A DNA stretch of 42,948 bases from a virus. Positions 1-8,631 of this stretch are shown here, piece after piece. A model generated the notes under the pieces. It searched no databases and was not told the DNA's origin. It saw only the letters and a program-made list of their open reading frames with translations. The DNA is taken from the IMG/VR virus record IMGVR_UViG_3300035034_001858, positions 1-42,948 of that record; one strand, written 5' to 3'. How positions within the stretch are numbered: position 1 is the first letter of the stretch; every line of letters starts with the position of its first letter. A program made the position numbers and the translations under genes.

Positions 1-390
1 CATCGTGGGAGTACCGATCACAGTGTTGATTGCTATGGACTACTTGGACGAGTGGCGGACTCGTGTGAAGCGCTCCAGCCTCTCCCGCCTCTCAATTATT
101 CGGCGGAGTTCACTGGAAACTTTTTCGCGAACAATTTCTTCCAGATATTTGAGTCCAGAGGACGGAATTTTCGGGAAGAGGGGAGTGTCGTAGCGCTCAA
201 GCAACGTGGCTCTCCGTGCCACCTCGGAATCCTGACGCTGAAACACGGCGTCTGGCACATGGTTCATACAAAAATTGAACGGCTTCTTCACGGCAAGGTC
301 ATGGAGGAGCCGATTGGAAAACCGTTCTTCTACGAACGAAACATTCTGGATGTCGCTGATTTCAAGCTGGCTCCACAAGAGGAATCCTAA
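1..390 (+). CDS. NlpC/P60-family tail peptidase, 5'-truncated
   Basis: The reading frame is open to the left edge, so the gene starts before the window; 129 residues are visible. The first residues contain an NlpC/P60 catalytic cysteine motif (VDCYGLL, about residues 10-16 of the visible part). About 60 residues later there is HLGILTLKHG, which fits the family's catalytic histidine strand. Phage members are tail-tip assembly proteins with a peptidoglycan cysteine peptidase domain, usually encoded just before the large central tail-tip protein, as here. The stop TAA directly abuts the GTG start of the next gene. A GTG at 52 could be mistaken for the start, but it would cut off the catalytic Cys. 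Family assignment is good; the function in this phage is inferred. Confidence 0.8.
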   Translation, partial: HRGSTDHSVDCYGLLGRVADSCEALQPLPPLNYSAEFTGNFFANNFFQIFESRGRNFREEGSVVALKQRGSPCHLGILTLKHGVWHMVHTKIERLLHGKVMEEPIGKPFFYERNILDVADFKLAPQEES

Positions 391-3300
391 GTGTCGTTTC
401 TTATCCCCCTCGCCATCTCTACTGCGGCGAATTTCCTGATCGGGCAGTCCCAGACTACCAAGACAGAAGGAACGCGGCTGGCTATCGACAATCAGACGAC
501 CAGCCGGTACGGCGAAGTCATCCCTCGTGTGTACGGATCAGGCCGGGTCCCCGCGAAGATCGTCGTGTCCTCCGGCGTGCGTGAAATCAAGTCAACCAGA
601 AACTATCGACCATCCAAAAAGAGCGGGAGTGTGGAGGAGACGACGTATTCCTATGTTGTTTCTCTGGCTGCAGTTGTCTCCCACCCGAAGGAGAAGATGC
701 TCCGTATCTGGGTGAACAACAAGCTTGCCTATGACGTGACGCGCAATAACAGTTCGGGATATGTGGGCGGCGAAGACGGCGTGTCCTTTGAAGAGGAAGG
801 ACGTCTGGGCGCACCGATCCGATTCTATGATGGCAGCGCAGACCAGCTTCCTGATCCGAAGATCGAACAGATTGTCGAAGGCATCACAGGCGTCGAAGGA
901 TCATGTCCTGCTTTCCGGGGCGTGGCGATGGTCGTCTTCGACGAGCTGGATGTCACCCTGTTCGGCGGACGCATCCCGAAGATCGAGGTCGAAGTGTCGG
1001 ATGGCGACGCCGAAATCGCTTCCTATGTGACGTTCGACCACGATGGCGAGAACGTCGCCGAGACCGAGACCGAACTGTTCCAGGGCGTGAGCAAGAAGCG
1101 CCGCGAGATCATCAAGGTAGCGAATGTTGGCTCCACTCCATACGTGATGCGGATCAACTATACGACACAGGAAACGTTCAATCGGACTCCTCTGCAGGAC
1201 TTCGACTTCACAACTCCGTCCCGGACTCCTGACAACTTCACTCCGATCACATGCGACGATGACTATATCCTTGGCTCCCTCGACACAGGAGGGGGACTGG
1301 CGATGAGTCTTGTGGACATCGATACTGGCGTAGAGGTCGCCCGGACGACAGGAATCGACACACCTTTCAGGGCCGAGCCGTTTACCGTGGAAGTGTCAGG
1401 ACAAGCCACAGAGCGGTACTGGATTGTCGTGGATACCGACACGGACATCTACATCCTTCATCGCAGGCCGGAGGACTGGGCGTCAAACCCAATCGCCGAT
1501 ACCAGAGCGCGCCAGCAGCAGTATACCCATATCGCAATCGGACCGATGGTCGAGAGCAAGCGGTATATCTATCTGCTCTCGGAAGATGATGACCAGTCAG
1601 TCATGAGAATTCATGAGTGCCCGATCAGCTCGTCTGGCACGATTGACGCTCACATCCAGGTACAGGATATCGAAGACGTTACTCCGGCTCCGGAAGAGGT
1701 CATCTATTCGGAGTCAGACAAGTGCCTTGTCTACTGGTTCGAAGATGAGGGCGTCCCTCATATGCGCCGGTTCACACCACAAGTGCTTGTCGATGAGACG
1801 TCACATGATAATTTCGTGGAAACAGAACCGCCTTCCGAGAAGCAGCAGGCCATCTACGACAAGTATTATGCAGGCGGCAAGCCGTACTCGACGGTGAGCA
1901 ACCACGACAAGGGATGGTCGTTCCACTTCAATGCCGCAATGCCGACCGGCATGCGCTATGGCACGATCAAGAGCGGCGAAGTCCAGTGGATCAGTGATCA
2001 GATTCTGTGGACGGTTCGCATCTATGACGGGAAGGTCACGCTGACTGATCTGGACCTGATCGACGAAGACCTCGAACATGAAGACGATTCCGATCAATTC
2101 TACGATTCCCGATATGGCGTCCTCGTCACCACGACACCCAATCTCGGATTGACGTCCATCTTCACAGGCCGTCTCGACCGGTCGGCGATCTCTCTGGATC
2201 AGCTGATCCTGCAGCTCTGTCTTGAGACAGGATTGACAGAAGACCAGATCGACGTGACGGAACTCGAAGAAGATGTCGTGTACGGATACATCTCCTCGAC
2301 CGAGACAACTCCCAAAACCATCATCGAAAATCTGATGACGGCCTACAACTTCATCGGGCGGGAGATCGACGGGAAGCTGGTATTCTCGAAGAAGAACAGT
2401 GACCCGGTCCGGACTGTCACTGAAGACGACCTGATCAATGTCAGCGACGATTCCGAGAAGGGCATCCAGAGGTTCACGAGAACCCGGAAGTCGGAACGGG
2501 ACCTGCCCATGAAGGTGGAGCTTACCTATTACGATCTGGATCGCAACTTCCTGGAAGGCAACCAGTCGTCGAAGCGCCCTGTCTTCCCGGTCCCGGCGAT
2601 CTATTCGCGAAGCTCGCAGAACCACAACTGGCCCATGGTCATGATCGCGGACGACGCGAAGAAGCAATGTGACCGACTGCTGTACACTCAGTCTGCAGAG
2701 CGTGAGCAGAAGAAGTTCGCCTTCATGCCGAAGCATATGGACCTCGATCCCGGCGACGTCATCAATGTTCAGATGAACGACGGCACCGTCTATCTCGAAC
2801 GTATTGAATCGTTTGACATCGGACATGCCTTCAACTCCGAACTGGAGACGGTGGCCGTCTATCCTCCTACATTCGTCTCCAACTCAAAAGGAGCGGTGGG
2901 AGATGGCGTGCCTACGCAGACGCTTGCAGAGGCAATTGATAGCTACCTGTTCATGATGGACATCCCATTGCTCGCCGTGGTCGATGAGCCAGTCGGGTCT
3001 ACCTATATTCCAGTCTATGTGGGAGTAGGGGCCGACCGGGACAGCTGGAGTTACGCTCAGGTGCAACGCTCCGTGGACAAAGGAGAGTCCTACTCGTCGT
3101 GGCTGCTCCAGAATGTGGACATCCCATGGGGACGAATGGAAACCGAACTCCCGTCACCACCGCATGGCCCATTTGTGGTCGATGATGAGAACGTCATCCG
3201 GGTGAAGTTCCGGACATCAGATGTGACTTTGACCACGATTACCGATACCGAGTTCTTCGCTGGCACGTCAAACATCATTCTCGTCGATGACGAGCTTATC

Positions 3301-3930
3301 CAGTTCCGTGATGCGACGCTGATTTCTGATTATGAGTGGGAAGTCTCCTATCTACGCAGAGGCTTCCGTGGCACGGAGTGGGCGATCAACACCCACAACA
3401 TCCGCCCGACTGTCATCGTCCTCGACCAGGCTGCAGTGGAATCCATGCCTATCGACTATTCGGACGTCGGGACGGCGATCTCGTACAGGGCTGTCTCCAA
3501 AGATCAATATCAGGATCAGGCGACAGAGGAAGTCTTCACGATGGAAGGGAATGCCATCCGCCCGTGGGCTCCTTCTGATCTGAGCGCAGAGCTGGACGGA
3601 TCGGATATCGATGTCTCATGGCTCCGGAGAGAGCGCCTGTACACAGAAGACTGGTTGGTGAGTACCACGGGAACTGAAATCCCTGATAGTGAGCCGACAG
3701 AGGAATACAATGTGTACGTCCTCTCGGAAGCCCATACCGGCTCGGATGCACCTACATCATACATCCGGAAGACGACCGTTACCTCGGAGAGCTGGACGTA
3801 CTCGGCAGCGGATCAGTCAACAGACGGGTTCGATCCAAATACAGACACACTCCATCTCGCGATCTGCAAGGTGTCCTCCCGGATCGGGGACGGATTCCCA
3901 GCGGTCATGAATGTCGATTTAACGGCCTAG
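391..3930 (+). CDS. Tail-tip / host-specificity protein (phage-tail_3-like)
   Basis: A 1179-aa protein that starts with GTG right after the previous stop, with AGAGGA seven bases upstream. The N-terminus (small-residue-rich helix, then a VIPRVYGSGRVP stretch at about residues 40-55) and the long beta-rich body resemble the large central tail proteins of alphaproteobacterial siphophages and gene transfer agents, which form the tail tip and contact the receptor. A region with YLRRGFRGTEWA near residue 1000 and a fibronectin-III-like C-terminal part (about 1060-1179) fit this class. There are no membrane segments. Its place between the NlpC/P60 peptidase and the tail fibre matches the usual order. 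The assignment rests on size, order and sequence character. Confidence 0.75.
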   Translation: MSFLIPLAISTAANFLIGQSQTTKTEGTRLAIDNQTTSRYGEVIPRVYGSGRVPAKIVVSSGVREIKSTRNYRPSKKSGSVEETTYSYVVSLAAVVSHPKEKMLRIWVNNKLAYDVTRNNSSGYVGGEDGVSFEEEGRLGAPIRFYDGSADQLPDPKIEQIVEGITGVEGSCPAFRGVAMVVFDELDVTLFGGRIPKIEVEVSDGDAEIASYVTFDHDGENVAETETELFQGVSKKRREIIKVANVGSTPYVMRINYTTQETFNRTPLQDFDFTTPSRTPDNFTPITCDDDYILGSLDTGGGLAMSLVDIDTGVEVARTTGIDTPFRAEPFTVEVSGQATERYWIVVDTDTDIYILHRRPEDWASNPIADTRARQQQYTHIAIGPMVESKRYIYLLSEDDDQSVMRIHECPISSSGTIDAHIQVQDIEDVTPAPEEVIYSESDKCLVYWFEDEGVPHMRRFTPQVLVDETSHDNFVETEPPSEKQQAIYDKYYAGGKPYSTVSNHDKGWSFHFNAAMPTGMRYGTIKSGEVQWISDQILWTVRIYDGKVTLTDLDLIDEDLEHEDDSDQFYDSRYGVLVTTTPNLGLTSIFTGRLDRSAISLDQLILQLCLETGLTEDQIDVTELEEDVVYGYISSTETTPKTIIENLMTAYNFIGREIDGKLVFSKKNSDPVRTVTEDDLINVSDDSEKGIQRFTRTRKSERDLPMKVELTYYDLDRNFLEGNQSSKRPVFPVPAIYSRSSQNHNWPMVMIADDAKKQCDRLLYTQSAEREQKKFAFMPKHMDLDPGDVINVQMNDGTVYLERIESFDIGHAFNSELETVAVYPPTFVSNSKGAVGDGVPTQTLAEAIDSYLFMMDIPLLAVVDEPVGSTYIPVYVGVGADRDSWSYAQVQRSVDKGESYSSWLLQNVDIPWGRMETELPSPPHGPFVVDDENVIRVKFRTSDVTLTTITDTEFFAGTSNIILVDDELIQFRDATLISDYEWEVSYLRRGFRGTEWAINTHNIRPTVIVLDQAAVESMPIDYSDVGTAISYRAVSKDQYQDQATEEVFTMEGNAIRPWAPSDLSAELDGSDIDVSWLRRERLYTEDWLVSTTGTEIPDSEPTEEYNVYVLSEAHTGSDAPTSYIRKTTVTSESWTYSAADQSTDGFDPNTDTLHLAICKVSSRIGDGFPAVMNVDLTA

Positions 3931-3943
3931 ATGTGCGTTTCAG

Positions 3944-3973
3944 TTGACATTTTGCCTATTTTGATGTAAGAAT
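3944..3973 (+). promoter_or_regulatory. Possible sigma70-like promoter before tail fibre gene
   Basis: The 67-bp gap before the tail fibre gene has a perfect -35 box TTGACA at 3944-3949. About 17-18 bases downstream lies TAAGAAT (3967-3973), preceded by TG at 3965-3966, a weak extended -10. The gap is AT-richer than its surroundings. Only the -35 is convincing. Confidence 0.35.
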
Positions 3974-3997
3974 AACCAAACTCGCAGGTTCCCTTAA

Positions 3998-5824
3998 ATG
4001 GCTCAGACTCCCATCCTTGCGATCCCCCAGATCGCCGAAGGACAATCTTCCGCTTATCTCGTAGCAAATGCTGGTATCACTGCCCTCGAAGAGGCAGAGA
4101 ACCGTCAGCTGGCTGTCGATATGTCTGGCGGAGACGTCACATTGACGGAGACCCAGTTTCTCCGCAACGTCCTTTTCCGCTGTTCCGGACAGGTGGATGA
4201 TGATAACCTCACCATCCCCGACGAGATCACTGTGGACGGCTCGCCCGTCACGCCTCAGAGAAAATTCCTAGTACGGAATGACTCCGACACATACTCCGTC
4301 ACCGTGACAGACGGGACCCTCACTTTTGAAATCCCTACCGAGTCTACTGCACTTCTGATCTATGATGGCACGAACCTTGACGGGATCGTTGCTGCCGACG
4401 ACGCCAGCGCTCTGACCGCTTTGACGGACACGCCTGCCAATTACACAGGATCAGGTGGTTTCTTTATTCGCGTAAAGGACGACGAATCCGGCGTCGAGTT
4501 CGTCACAATCAAGGCTCAGGAGCTGGGCGTAGATGTCACGGACAGCGCGAACTATACGACACTGAACTTCGATGACACCGTATTTGGAGCCTCCGCATCC
4601 GGAGGCGTCCTGACGATTGATTTCGATCCCGCCCAGATCAGCGTAACCGATCTTGCAGACATGCCTGCTGCGCCAGGCGCTTCCGAGGACGGGATGGCCC
4701 TGATCTGGGACAATGATGCAGACGCCTTCGTCTTCGGTGAGGCAGGCGGTGGAGGCGGTTCAGGCGTCTACTCGCTTACCGAGAACGCTCAGACTGGCAC
4801 GACTTACACGCCCGTACTGACAGACGCCGACAACAAGTATGTCTCTCTCGACAATGCGGGAGCTGTCACGGTTACGATCCCGGCGAACGCAACCACGGCG
4901 TTCGATGTCGGGGACGTCATCAACTTGGTCCAGATCGGCGCTGGTCAGGTGACCGTCGCTGCAGCTGGGGGTGTGACGATCAACTACCCAGCCAACAGAG
5001 ACGGAAAAACACGAGGACAGAACTCGTGGGTCCAGCTCGTGAAGCAGGCCACAGATGAGTGGTACGCCTCCGGCGATCTGGCCTATACCGGCTCCGCTTT
5101 GGCGGACGCAGCAGACGTTGCTTACGACAATACAGATAGTGGTCTGACAGCTTCAGATGTCCAGGCTGCTATTGACGAACTGGCGGAGTCTGGCGGAGGC
5201 GGAGGTGGTGGATACTTCGGCCCGATGTCGGGAGCAACTACAGCCGTCTTCTCGACAGCTGTGGCGAACGGAACGGCGTCTGGTTCTGCTTCCGATGACT
5301 CAGACAGGGGTCTCGTCATGTCGGTGGACACCGGCAGCGATGACAACTGGTATATGCGCCTTAAATCAACAACCACTCCGGGCTCCGGGACTGACACGCA
5401 CATTGCTCGGTTCATTGTGGATTTCGCAGCAGAAAACACAAGCGCGAAGTACCCGGCTGCCGGATTCATTCTGCGTAATTCGACCAATGGTCGGGCCGTG
5501 TTCTTCGGAGTTGAAAGGCCGAGCGCTCAAGCCCAATCGTTCGGTGCGAGTACCTGGACAAACGCTTCATATGGGTCGGCGGTAGGAACAGCAGACATTC
5601 TGTATATGGACGACTTCTGGCTGAAGGTAGAAATCGACGACACGGGAGATGTCAGGCTCTACCGTTCACGTGCAGGGACGCTTTGGACATTGGTAGCAAG
5701 TACGACCATAGCCGCATTCCTTGAGGCCTCCACCGGGGCATTCGACCAGATCGGGTTCGGCACGAAATATCAAAGCGGAGCGACCGGCGCGGTCATTCCC
5801 GTCTATGAATTCGAGAATGCCTAA
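3998..5824 (+). CDS. Tail fibre / receptor-contact structural protein
   Basis: A modular 608-aa protein. Residues 1-245 are beta-rich and contain a LTDTPANYTGSGGFFIRVKDD stretch of a kind common in phage fibres. A Gly-rich linker at about 248-254 leads to a second module (about 255-370), followed by ADVAYDNTDSGL...VQAAIDEL (about 370-393), a short repeat unit found in many tail fibres. A second poly-Gly linker (about 397-403) leads to a C-terminal domain of about 200 residues that may be a lectin-like, receptor-binding beta sandwich. No transmembrane segment or chaperone domain is seen. The ribosome binding site is weak (GCAGG). Fibre identity follows from composition and position before the lysis genes; the receptor is unknown. 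Confidence 0.65.
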   Translation: MAQTPILAIPQIAEGQSSAYLVANAGITALEEAENRQLAVDMSGGDVTLTETQFLRNVLFRCSGQVDDDNLTIPDEITVDGSPVTPQRKFLVRNDSDTYSVTVTDGTLTFEIPTESTALLIYDGTNLDGIVAADDASALTALTDTPANYTGSGGFFIRVKDDESGVEFVTIKAQELGVDVTDSANYTTLNFDDTVFGASASGGVLTIDFDPAQISVTDLADMPAAPGASEDGMALIWDNDADAFVFGEAGGGGGSGVYSLTENAQTGTTYTPVLTDADNKYVSLDNAGAVTVTIPANATTAFDVGDVINLVQIGAGQVTVAAAGGVTINYPANRDGKTRGQNSWVQLVKQATDEWYASGDLAYTGSALADAADVAYDNTDSGLTASDVQAAIDELAESGGGGGGGYFGPMSGATTAVFSTAVANGTASGSASDDSDRGLVMSVDTGSDDNWYMRLKSTTTPGSGTDTHIARFIVDFAAENTSAKYPAAGFILRNSTNGRAVFFGVERPSAQAQSFGASTWTNASYGSAVGTADILYMDDFWLKVEIDDTGDVRLYRSRAGTLWTLVASTTIAAFLEASTGAFDQIGFGTKYQSGATGAVIPVYEFENA

Positions 5825-5867
5825 TCCCCAGAACTAGAGCAGGCCTCGACGTGCCTTGCAGAGGAAC

Positions 5868-6701
5868 ATGAAAGGAAACGAATACGGAATCTTGTATCAT
5901 CGGCTGACAGGACCCAACGTGGTCAAGGACGACACATCGAATGGCGGCGGTTCGTGCACGCCTCGATTCATCGTCATGCATTACACGGCAGGACACAGCG
6001 CCGAGGACGCCATCCGGACGTTCAAGACCCCTTCAGCCAAGGTCAGTGCCCACCTCGTCATCGGTCGGGATGGCATCGTCACGAACATGAAGGCCTTCAA
6101 TGTTAAGACGTGGCACGCCGGTCCTTCCAGATATGCCGGGTATTCCGGCCTGAACGGATTCTCCATTGGCATAGAGATCGTCAATCTCGGCTTTCTCCGG
6201 AAGGTCGGGGCAGGCAAGTACGAGACATGGGCCGGGACCGTCGTGAATCTGTCTGACAGTGAGGTCATGCTGTGCCGCTATCCAAAGGCAGGGTCCGGCG
6301 ACCTGTACTGGCAGAAATACACGGACGCTCAGCTGGAAGCCCTCGATCAGATCGTTCCTCTACTTGTGTCGAAGTACCCTATTCAGGACATCGTCGGTCA
6401 TGAGGACATCGACACACGCGGGTGGAAGGTCGATCCCGGCCCGGCATTCCCGATGATGCGCTACAAGCAATTCCTCGACGACCGCAGCGCCGACACGCAG
6501 GACCAGTCAGAGACGAGAGGGGAGGTCACGGCCAGATCACTCAATGTCCGGACGGGTCCCTCGATCCACTCATGGATAGCCGGGGGTCGGAGGTCGGGAG
6601 ACAAGGTGACAATCGTCTCTCAAAACAGGGAGTGGTACGAAATCATCCTCTCCAAGGATACAACGGGATGGGTTCACTCGGACTTCGTCCGTAAACTGTA
6701 G
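5868..6701 (+). CDS. Endolysin: N-acetylmuramoyl-L-alanine amidase with SH3b domain
   Basis: A 277-aa Amidase_2-type zinc amidase that would cleave the MurNAc-L-Ala bond of peptidoglycan at lysis. The zinc histidine motif VMHYTAG (His38), GIEIVN (Glu103) and GHEDID...KVDPGPAF (about 175-195) match the catalytic site of the T7 lysozyme/AmpD fold. After a linker, residues 220-277 form an SH3b cell-wall-binding domain (SLNVRTGPS ... GWVHSDFVRKL). There is no signal peptide, so export would need a holin. The ATG at 5868 is preceded by AGAGGAAC; the same close spacing occurs at other starts here (for example 28500). An in-frame TTG at 5856 is possible but has no better site. It is followed directly by the spanin genes. 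Confidence 0.9.
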   Translation: MKGNEYGILYHRLTGPNVVKDDTSNGGGSCTPRFIVMHYTAGHSAEDAIRTFKTPSAKVSAHLVIGRDGIVTNMKAFNVKTWHAGPSRYAGYSGLNGFSIGIEIVNLGFLRKVGAGKYETWAGTVVNLSDSEVMLCRYPKAGSGDLYWQKYTDAQLEALDQIVPLLVSKYPIQDIVGHEDIDTRGWKVDPGPAFPMMRYKQFLDDRSADTQDQSETRGEVTARSLNVRTGPSIHSWIAGGRRSGDKVTIVSQNREWYEIILSKDTTGWVHSDFVRKL

Positions 6702-6710
6702 GAGAAGAAC

Positions 6711-7130
6711 ATGTGGGCATTCCTCATCAAATGGGGCCTGAAAGGTTTCAGTCTCGTCAAAGATAGCAGGACGATTCAGGTCGCCCTGATGATCGGCGTC
6801 ATGTTCTTCATCGACTGGCGGATGGATACCAAAGACCAGAAGCTGGACGAGCTTAAGGCTCAGATGGCCTCCGTCCAGGCCGAGCTGGCTTTGACGAAGA
6901 AAGAGATCGAAAACCGGGAAGTTACGACCCGTATCATCGAACGACACCACTATAGCGAAGGACAGACAACGAAAGACGCTGCAGAGATTGTCGATTACAT
7001 CAAGTCTGTCCCAGAGGATCAGAATGAAACCATCCCGGATATTGATCGCGACACTAATGCTCGCATTAACTGCCTGCTCTGGCCTGACTCCTGTGGAGAA
7101 GACGCGAGTCCTCCGTCCAACGATCCCTGA
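6711..7130 (+). CDS. Inner-membrane spanin (Rz-like)
   Basis: A 139-aa protein with an N-terminal hydrophobic segment (about residues 22-36, VALMIGVMFFIDW) and then a long charged, heptad-like helix (about 40-80). This is the N-in, periplasmic coiled-coil shape of phage i-spanins that help disrupt the outer membrane. It starts nine bases after the endolysin with GGAGAAGA upstream. A lipoprotein gene is embedded in its 3' part in another frame, the classical Rz/Rz1 arrangement. The alternative, a holin, is less likely because there is only one membrane segment and a long soluble tail. No separate holin was recognised next to it. Confidence 0.7.
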   Translation: MWAFLIKWGLKGFSLVKDSRTIQVALMIGVMFFIDWRMDTKDQKLDELKAQMASVQAELALTKKEIENREVTTRIIERHHYSEGQTTKDAAEIVDYIKSVPEDQNETIPDIDRDTNARINCLLWPDSCGEDASPPSNDP

Positions 7131-7323
7131 GACTCTTCTGGAGTGTCCTGATCCCGTGACTCAGGCCCCGACCGGGGAGGAGGCCAGTGACAAGGACGAG
7201 AATACGTTCAAGGTCGCTCTGGCGGAAGCCTTCAAGGTCTGCAAGGACCGGAACAAGACCATCGGCGAAATCCTTCATGAGTTCGACAAGGCGTTCAAAG
7301 AAGAGCTGGACAAAAAGGACTAA
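7024..7323 (+). CDS. Outer-membrane lipoprotein spanin (Rz1-like), embedded
   Basis: A 99-aa protein in a different frame from the i-spanin gene. It starts inside that gene and runs past its end. The ATG at 7024 has AGAGG seven bases upstream. The N-terminus is a lipoprotein signal: basic MKPSR, a hydrophobic core and the lipobox LALTAC with Cys at about residue 18. The mature part is Pro-rich at first and then helical and charged. As an o-spanin it would be anchored in the outer membrane and bind the i-spanin across the periplasm. It is somewhat longer than lambda Rz1. An upstream ATG in the same frame (6988) would hide the signal peptide and is less likely. Confidence 0.75.
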   Translation: MKPSRILIATLMLALTACSGLTPVEKTRVLRPTIPETLLECPDPVTQAPTGEEASDKDENTFKVALAEAFKVCKDRNKTIGEILHEFDKAFKEELDKKD

Positions 7324-7381
7324 CTAAGTGTACCTCTTCCTGCCGCTAACATGGGTTAACAGGGCAGAAAAGGAAGAGCTG

Positions 7382-7687
7382 ATGGCGAAGAAGGGGAAGC
7401 GGGTCGTAGAGATCACGCCACAATACAGACAGGTTCTCATGGACCTGGCGGGACCGATTGATCCCGTTCCACCCACGCTTTCCGAGCGGCTGGATTTCAT
7501 GGAAGTGGATCAGGTCGAATACTTCACGGAAACACGGCAGGCACTGGCAACGTCGCTGGCGAGAAAGCAGAAAGACGGTTCCATCGATCCGGACAAACAG
7601 TTCCAGATGACCAATATCGATGTGGCTGTCAAAACCGACACGATCAATACTGTCGAAACCGTTACTCGCGTCGAACGAATTGCGTAA
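7382..7687 (+). CDS. Hypothetical protein after the lysis cassette
   Basis: A 101-aa protein starting MAKKGKRVVEIT, preceded by GGAAG six bases upstream. An in-frame GTG at 7328 would add 18 residues but has no good ribosome binding site. No family was recognised. It is soluble, with a basic N-terminus and a C-terminus rich in Thr/Val (about 75-101). It is the last gene before the terminator at 7722-7750, so it probably belongs to the tail/lysis transcript. Confidence 0.55.
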   Translation: MAKKGKRVVEITPQYRQVLMDLAGPIDPVPPTLSERLDFMEVDQVEYFTETRQALATSLARKQKDGSIDPDKQFQMTNIDVAVKTDTINTVETVTRVERIA

Positions 7688-7691
7688 GTAG

Positions 7692-7706
7692 GGTTAAACG
7701 AACATT
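7692..7706 (+). repeat. GGTYAAACGAACATT element, copy 1
   Basis: GGTTAAACGAACATT just after a gene end and before the terminator. It differs at one of 15 positions from the sequence at 33425-33439. The core TGTTCGTTT/AAACGAACA also occurs at 41371-41379. It could be an operator or part of a phage promoter. Confidence 0.5.
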
Positions 7707-7721
7707 TCTGGTAATTTTTTG

Positions 7722-7750
7722 AAGGGTTGGCCTTGCGCCAGCCCTTTTTC
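7722..7750 (+). terminator. Rho-independent terminator after the lysis operon
   Basis: A ten-base-pair stem (AAGGGTTGGC at 7722-7731 with GCCAGCCCTT at 7737-7746, one G-T pair), a five-base loop and a T tract (7745-7749). It separates the tail/lysis genes from the accessory operon. The sequence just downstream (TATGTATTGTACT, 7751-7763) is AT-rich and could carry a -10 box for a new transcript beginning before 7793, but no clear -35 was found. Confidence 0.85.
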
Positions 7751-7792
7751 TATGTATTGTACTCCTAACATTGAATGTCAGGAGAAACGAAC

Positions 7793-8116
7793 ATGCAGCT
7801 CACAGGGCACATCTTTGACAAGATGACCACACCTATCAGGGACATCATTCCCGATAATGATGTGCGTGAGTTCCTGCCTGTCGCTTATCTCACCGACAGT
7901 TTGAAACACGCCTCCATCGTCCTGAAGGAAAGTGGAGCCCGTCTGACCTCGGCGACGTCCGGGACACTGAGGGACGGTCGGAAGTTCGTCATCGTTCTCG
8001 ACACAAAACATCAAGTCAGCATTCAAGGACGTCGGTTTTCCGAAGTTCGGATCATCCGTATGACGCGAAGCATCGACACGATTGTCATCCGGGAAGCCGA
8101 GGAGAGAGTCGTATGA
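7793..8116 (+). CDS. Hypothetical protein
   Basis: A 107-aa protein, MQLTGHIFDK.... I chose the ATG at 7793 because AGGAGA lies eight bases upstream; the in-frame ATG at 7775 has no ribosome binding site. It is a soluble, mixed alpha/beta sequence rich in Ser, Thr and Arg. No recognisable domain. First gene after the terminator at 7722-7750, and it overlaps the next gene by ATGA, so the two are probably translated together. Confidence 0.6.
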   Translation: MQLTGHIFDKMTTPIRDIIPDNDVREFLPVAYLTDSLKHASIVLKESGARLTSATSGTLRDGRKFVIVLDTKHQVSIQGRRFSEVRIIRMTRSIDTIVIREAEERVV

Positions 8117-8427
8117 CAACCACCACAACTGAAGCCAATCCAGTCTCGTCGGACTATTTCATCGGAACGGCGGTCATCCTTGTCCTCGCAATCATTATTG
8201 GTGGCGTCGCATTCATGACTTCTCACGGAAGAACCTACGAGGACTACAAGGAGAGGGGAGAGACGCAAGGTGCTGCCTGCGCCGCCTCTGTAAAGACGTT
8301 CGAAGACGTCCTCTCCTGCGCCGACACTTGCTCAATCGATGATGGCTCCCGGATGGATCACTCCGTCTGGACGAAAGCCTGTCAGACAGGATTCATGAAG
8401 GAGATTTCGCACCGTGAGCCTCAGTAA
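8113..8427 (+). CDS. Small single-pass membrane protein
   Basis: A 104-aa protein with one strong hydrophobic segment (about residues 16-36, FIGTAVILVLAIIIGGVAF) after a short Thr-rich N-terminus. The segment is followed by a soluble tail with four cysteines (AACAAS, SCADTCS, TKACQ) that could form disulphides if periplasmic. It starts on the ATGA overlap with the upstream gene. Function unknown. It lies one operon after the lysis genes, so a holin or superinfection role cannot be excluded, but nothing specific supports it. Confidence 0.6.
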   Translation: MTTTTTEANPVSSDYFIGTAVILVLAIIIGGVAFMTSHGRTYEDYKERGETQGAACAASVKTFEDVLSCADTCSIDDGSRMDHSVWTKACQTGFMKEISHREPQ

Positions 8428-8620
8428 GAAAATCGATATTACAAGCACTTTTGTCCGACCGATCTGCGTGGACGACCTCCATTATATCGAGGTCAAGCGA
8501 GGAATCTTCGGTGCATGGAAAGTGCTCAAGGCGTTCCCGTATCGCACTGCCGAGGGAGCGGAGCATTTTGCCAAGGAATACACACGCAGCAAGGGCGTAT
8601 TGCTCCCTGCACGGACCTAA
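8414..8620 (+). CDS. Small hypothetical protein
   Basis: A 68-aa protein starting with GTG and overlapping the end of the previous gene by 14 bases. AGGAGA lies nine bases upstream of the GTG. It is mildly basic, with an aromatic centre (YIEVKRGIFGAWKVLKAFPYR), and has no recognised motif. The tight packing and good ribosome site support it as real. Confidence 0.5.
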   Translation: MSLSKKIDITSTFVRPICVDDLHYIEVKRGIFGAWKVLKAFPYRTAEGAEHFAKEYTRSKGVLLPART

Positions 8621-8631
8621 AGGAGTCACCT

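Noticed and set aside
52-390. Gene starting at GTG 52
   Set aside because: The frame is open to position 1 and the missing part contains the NlpC/P60 catalytic cysteine motif, so the gene begins before the window.
1801-2826. 341-codon minus-strand ORF inside the tail-tip gene
   Set aside because: It is antisense to a strongly supported structural gene and has no ribosome binding site or recognisable domain.
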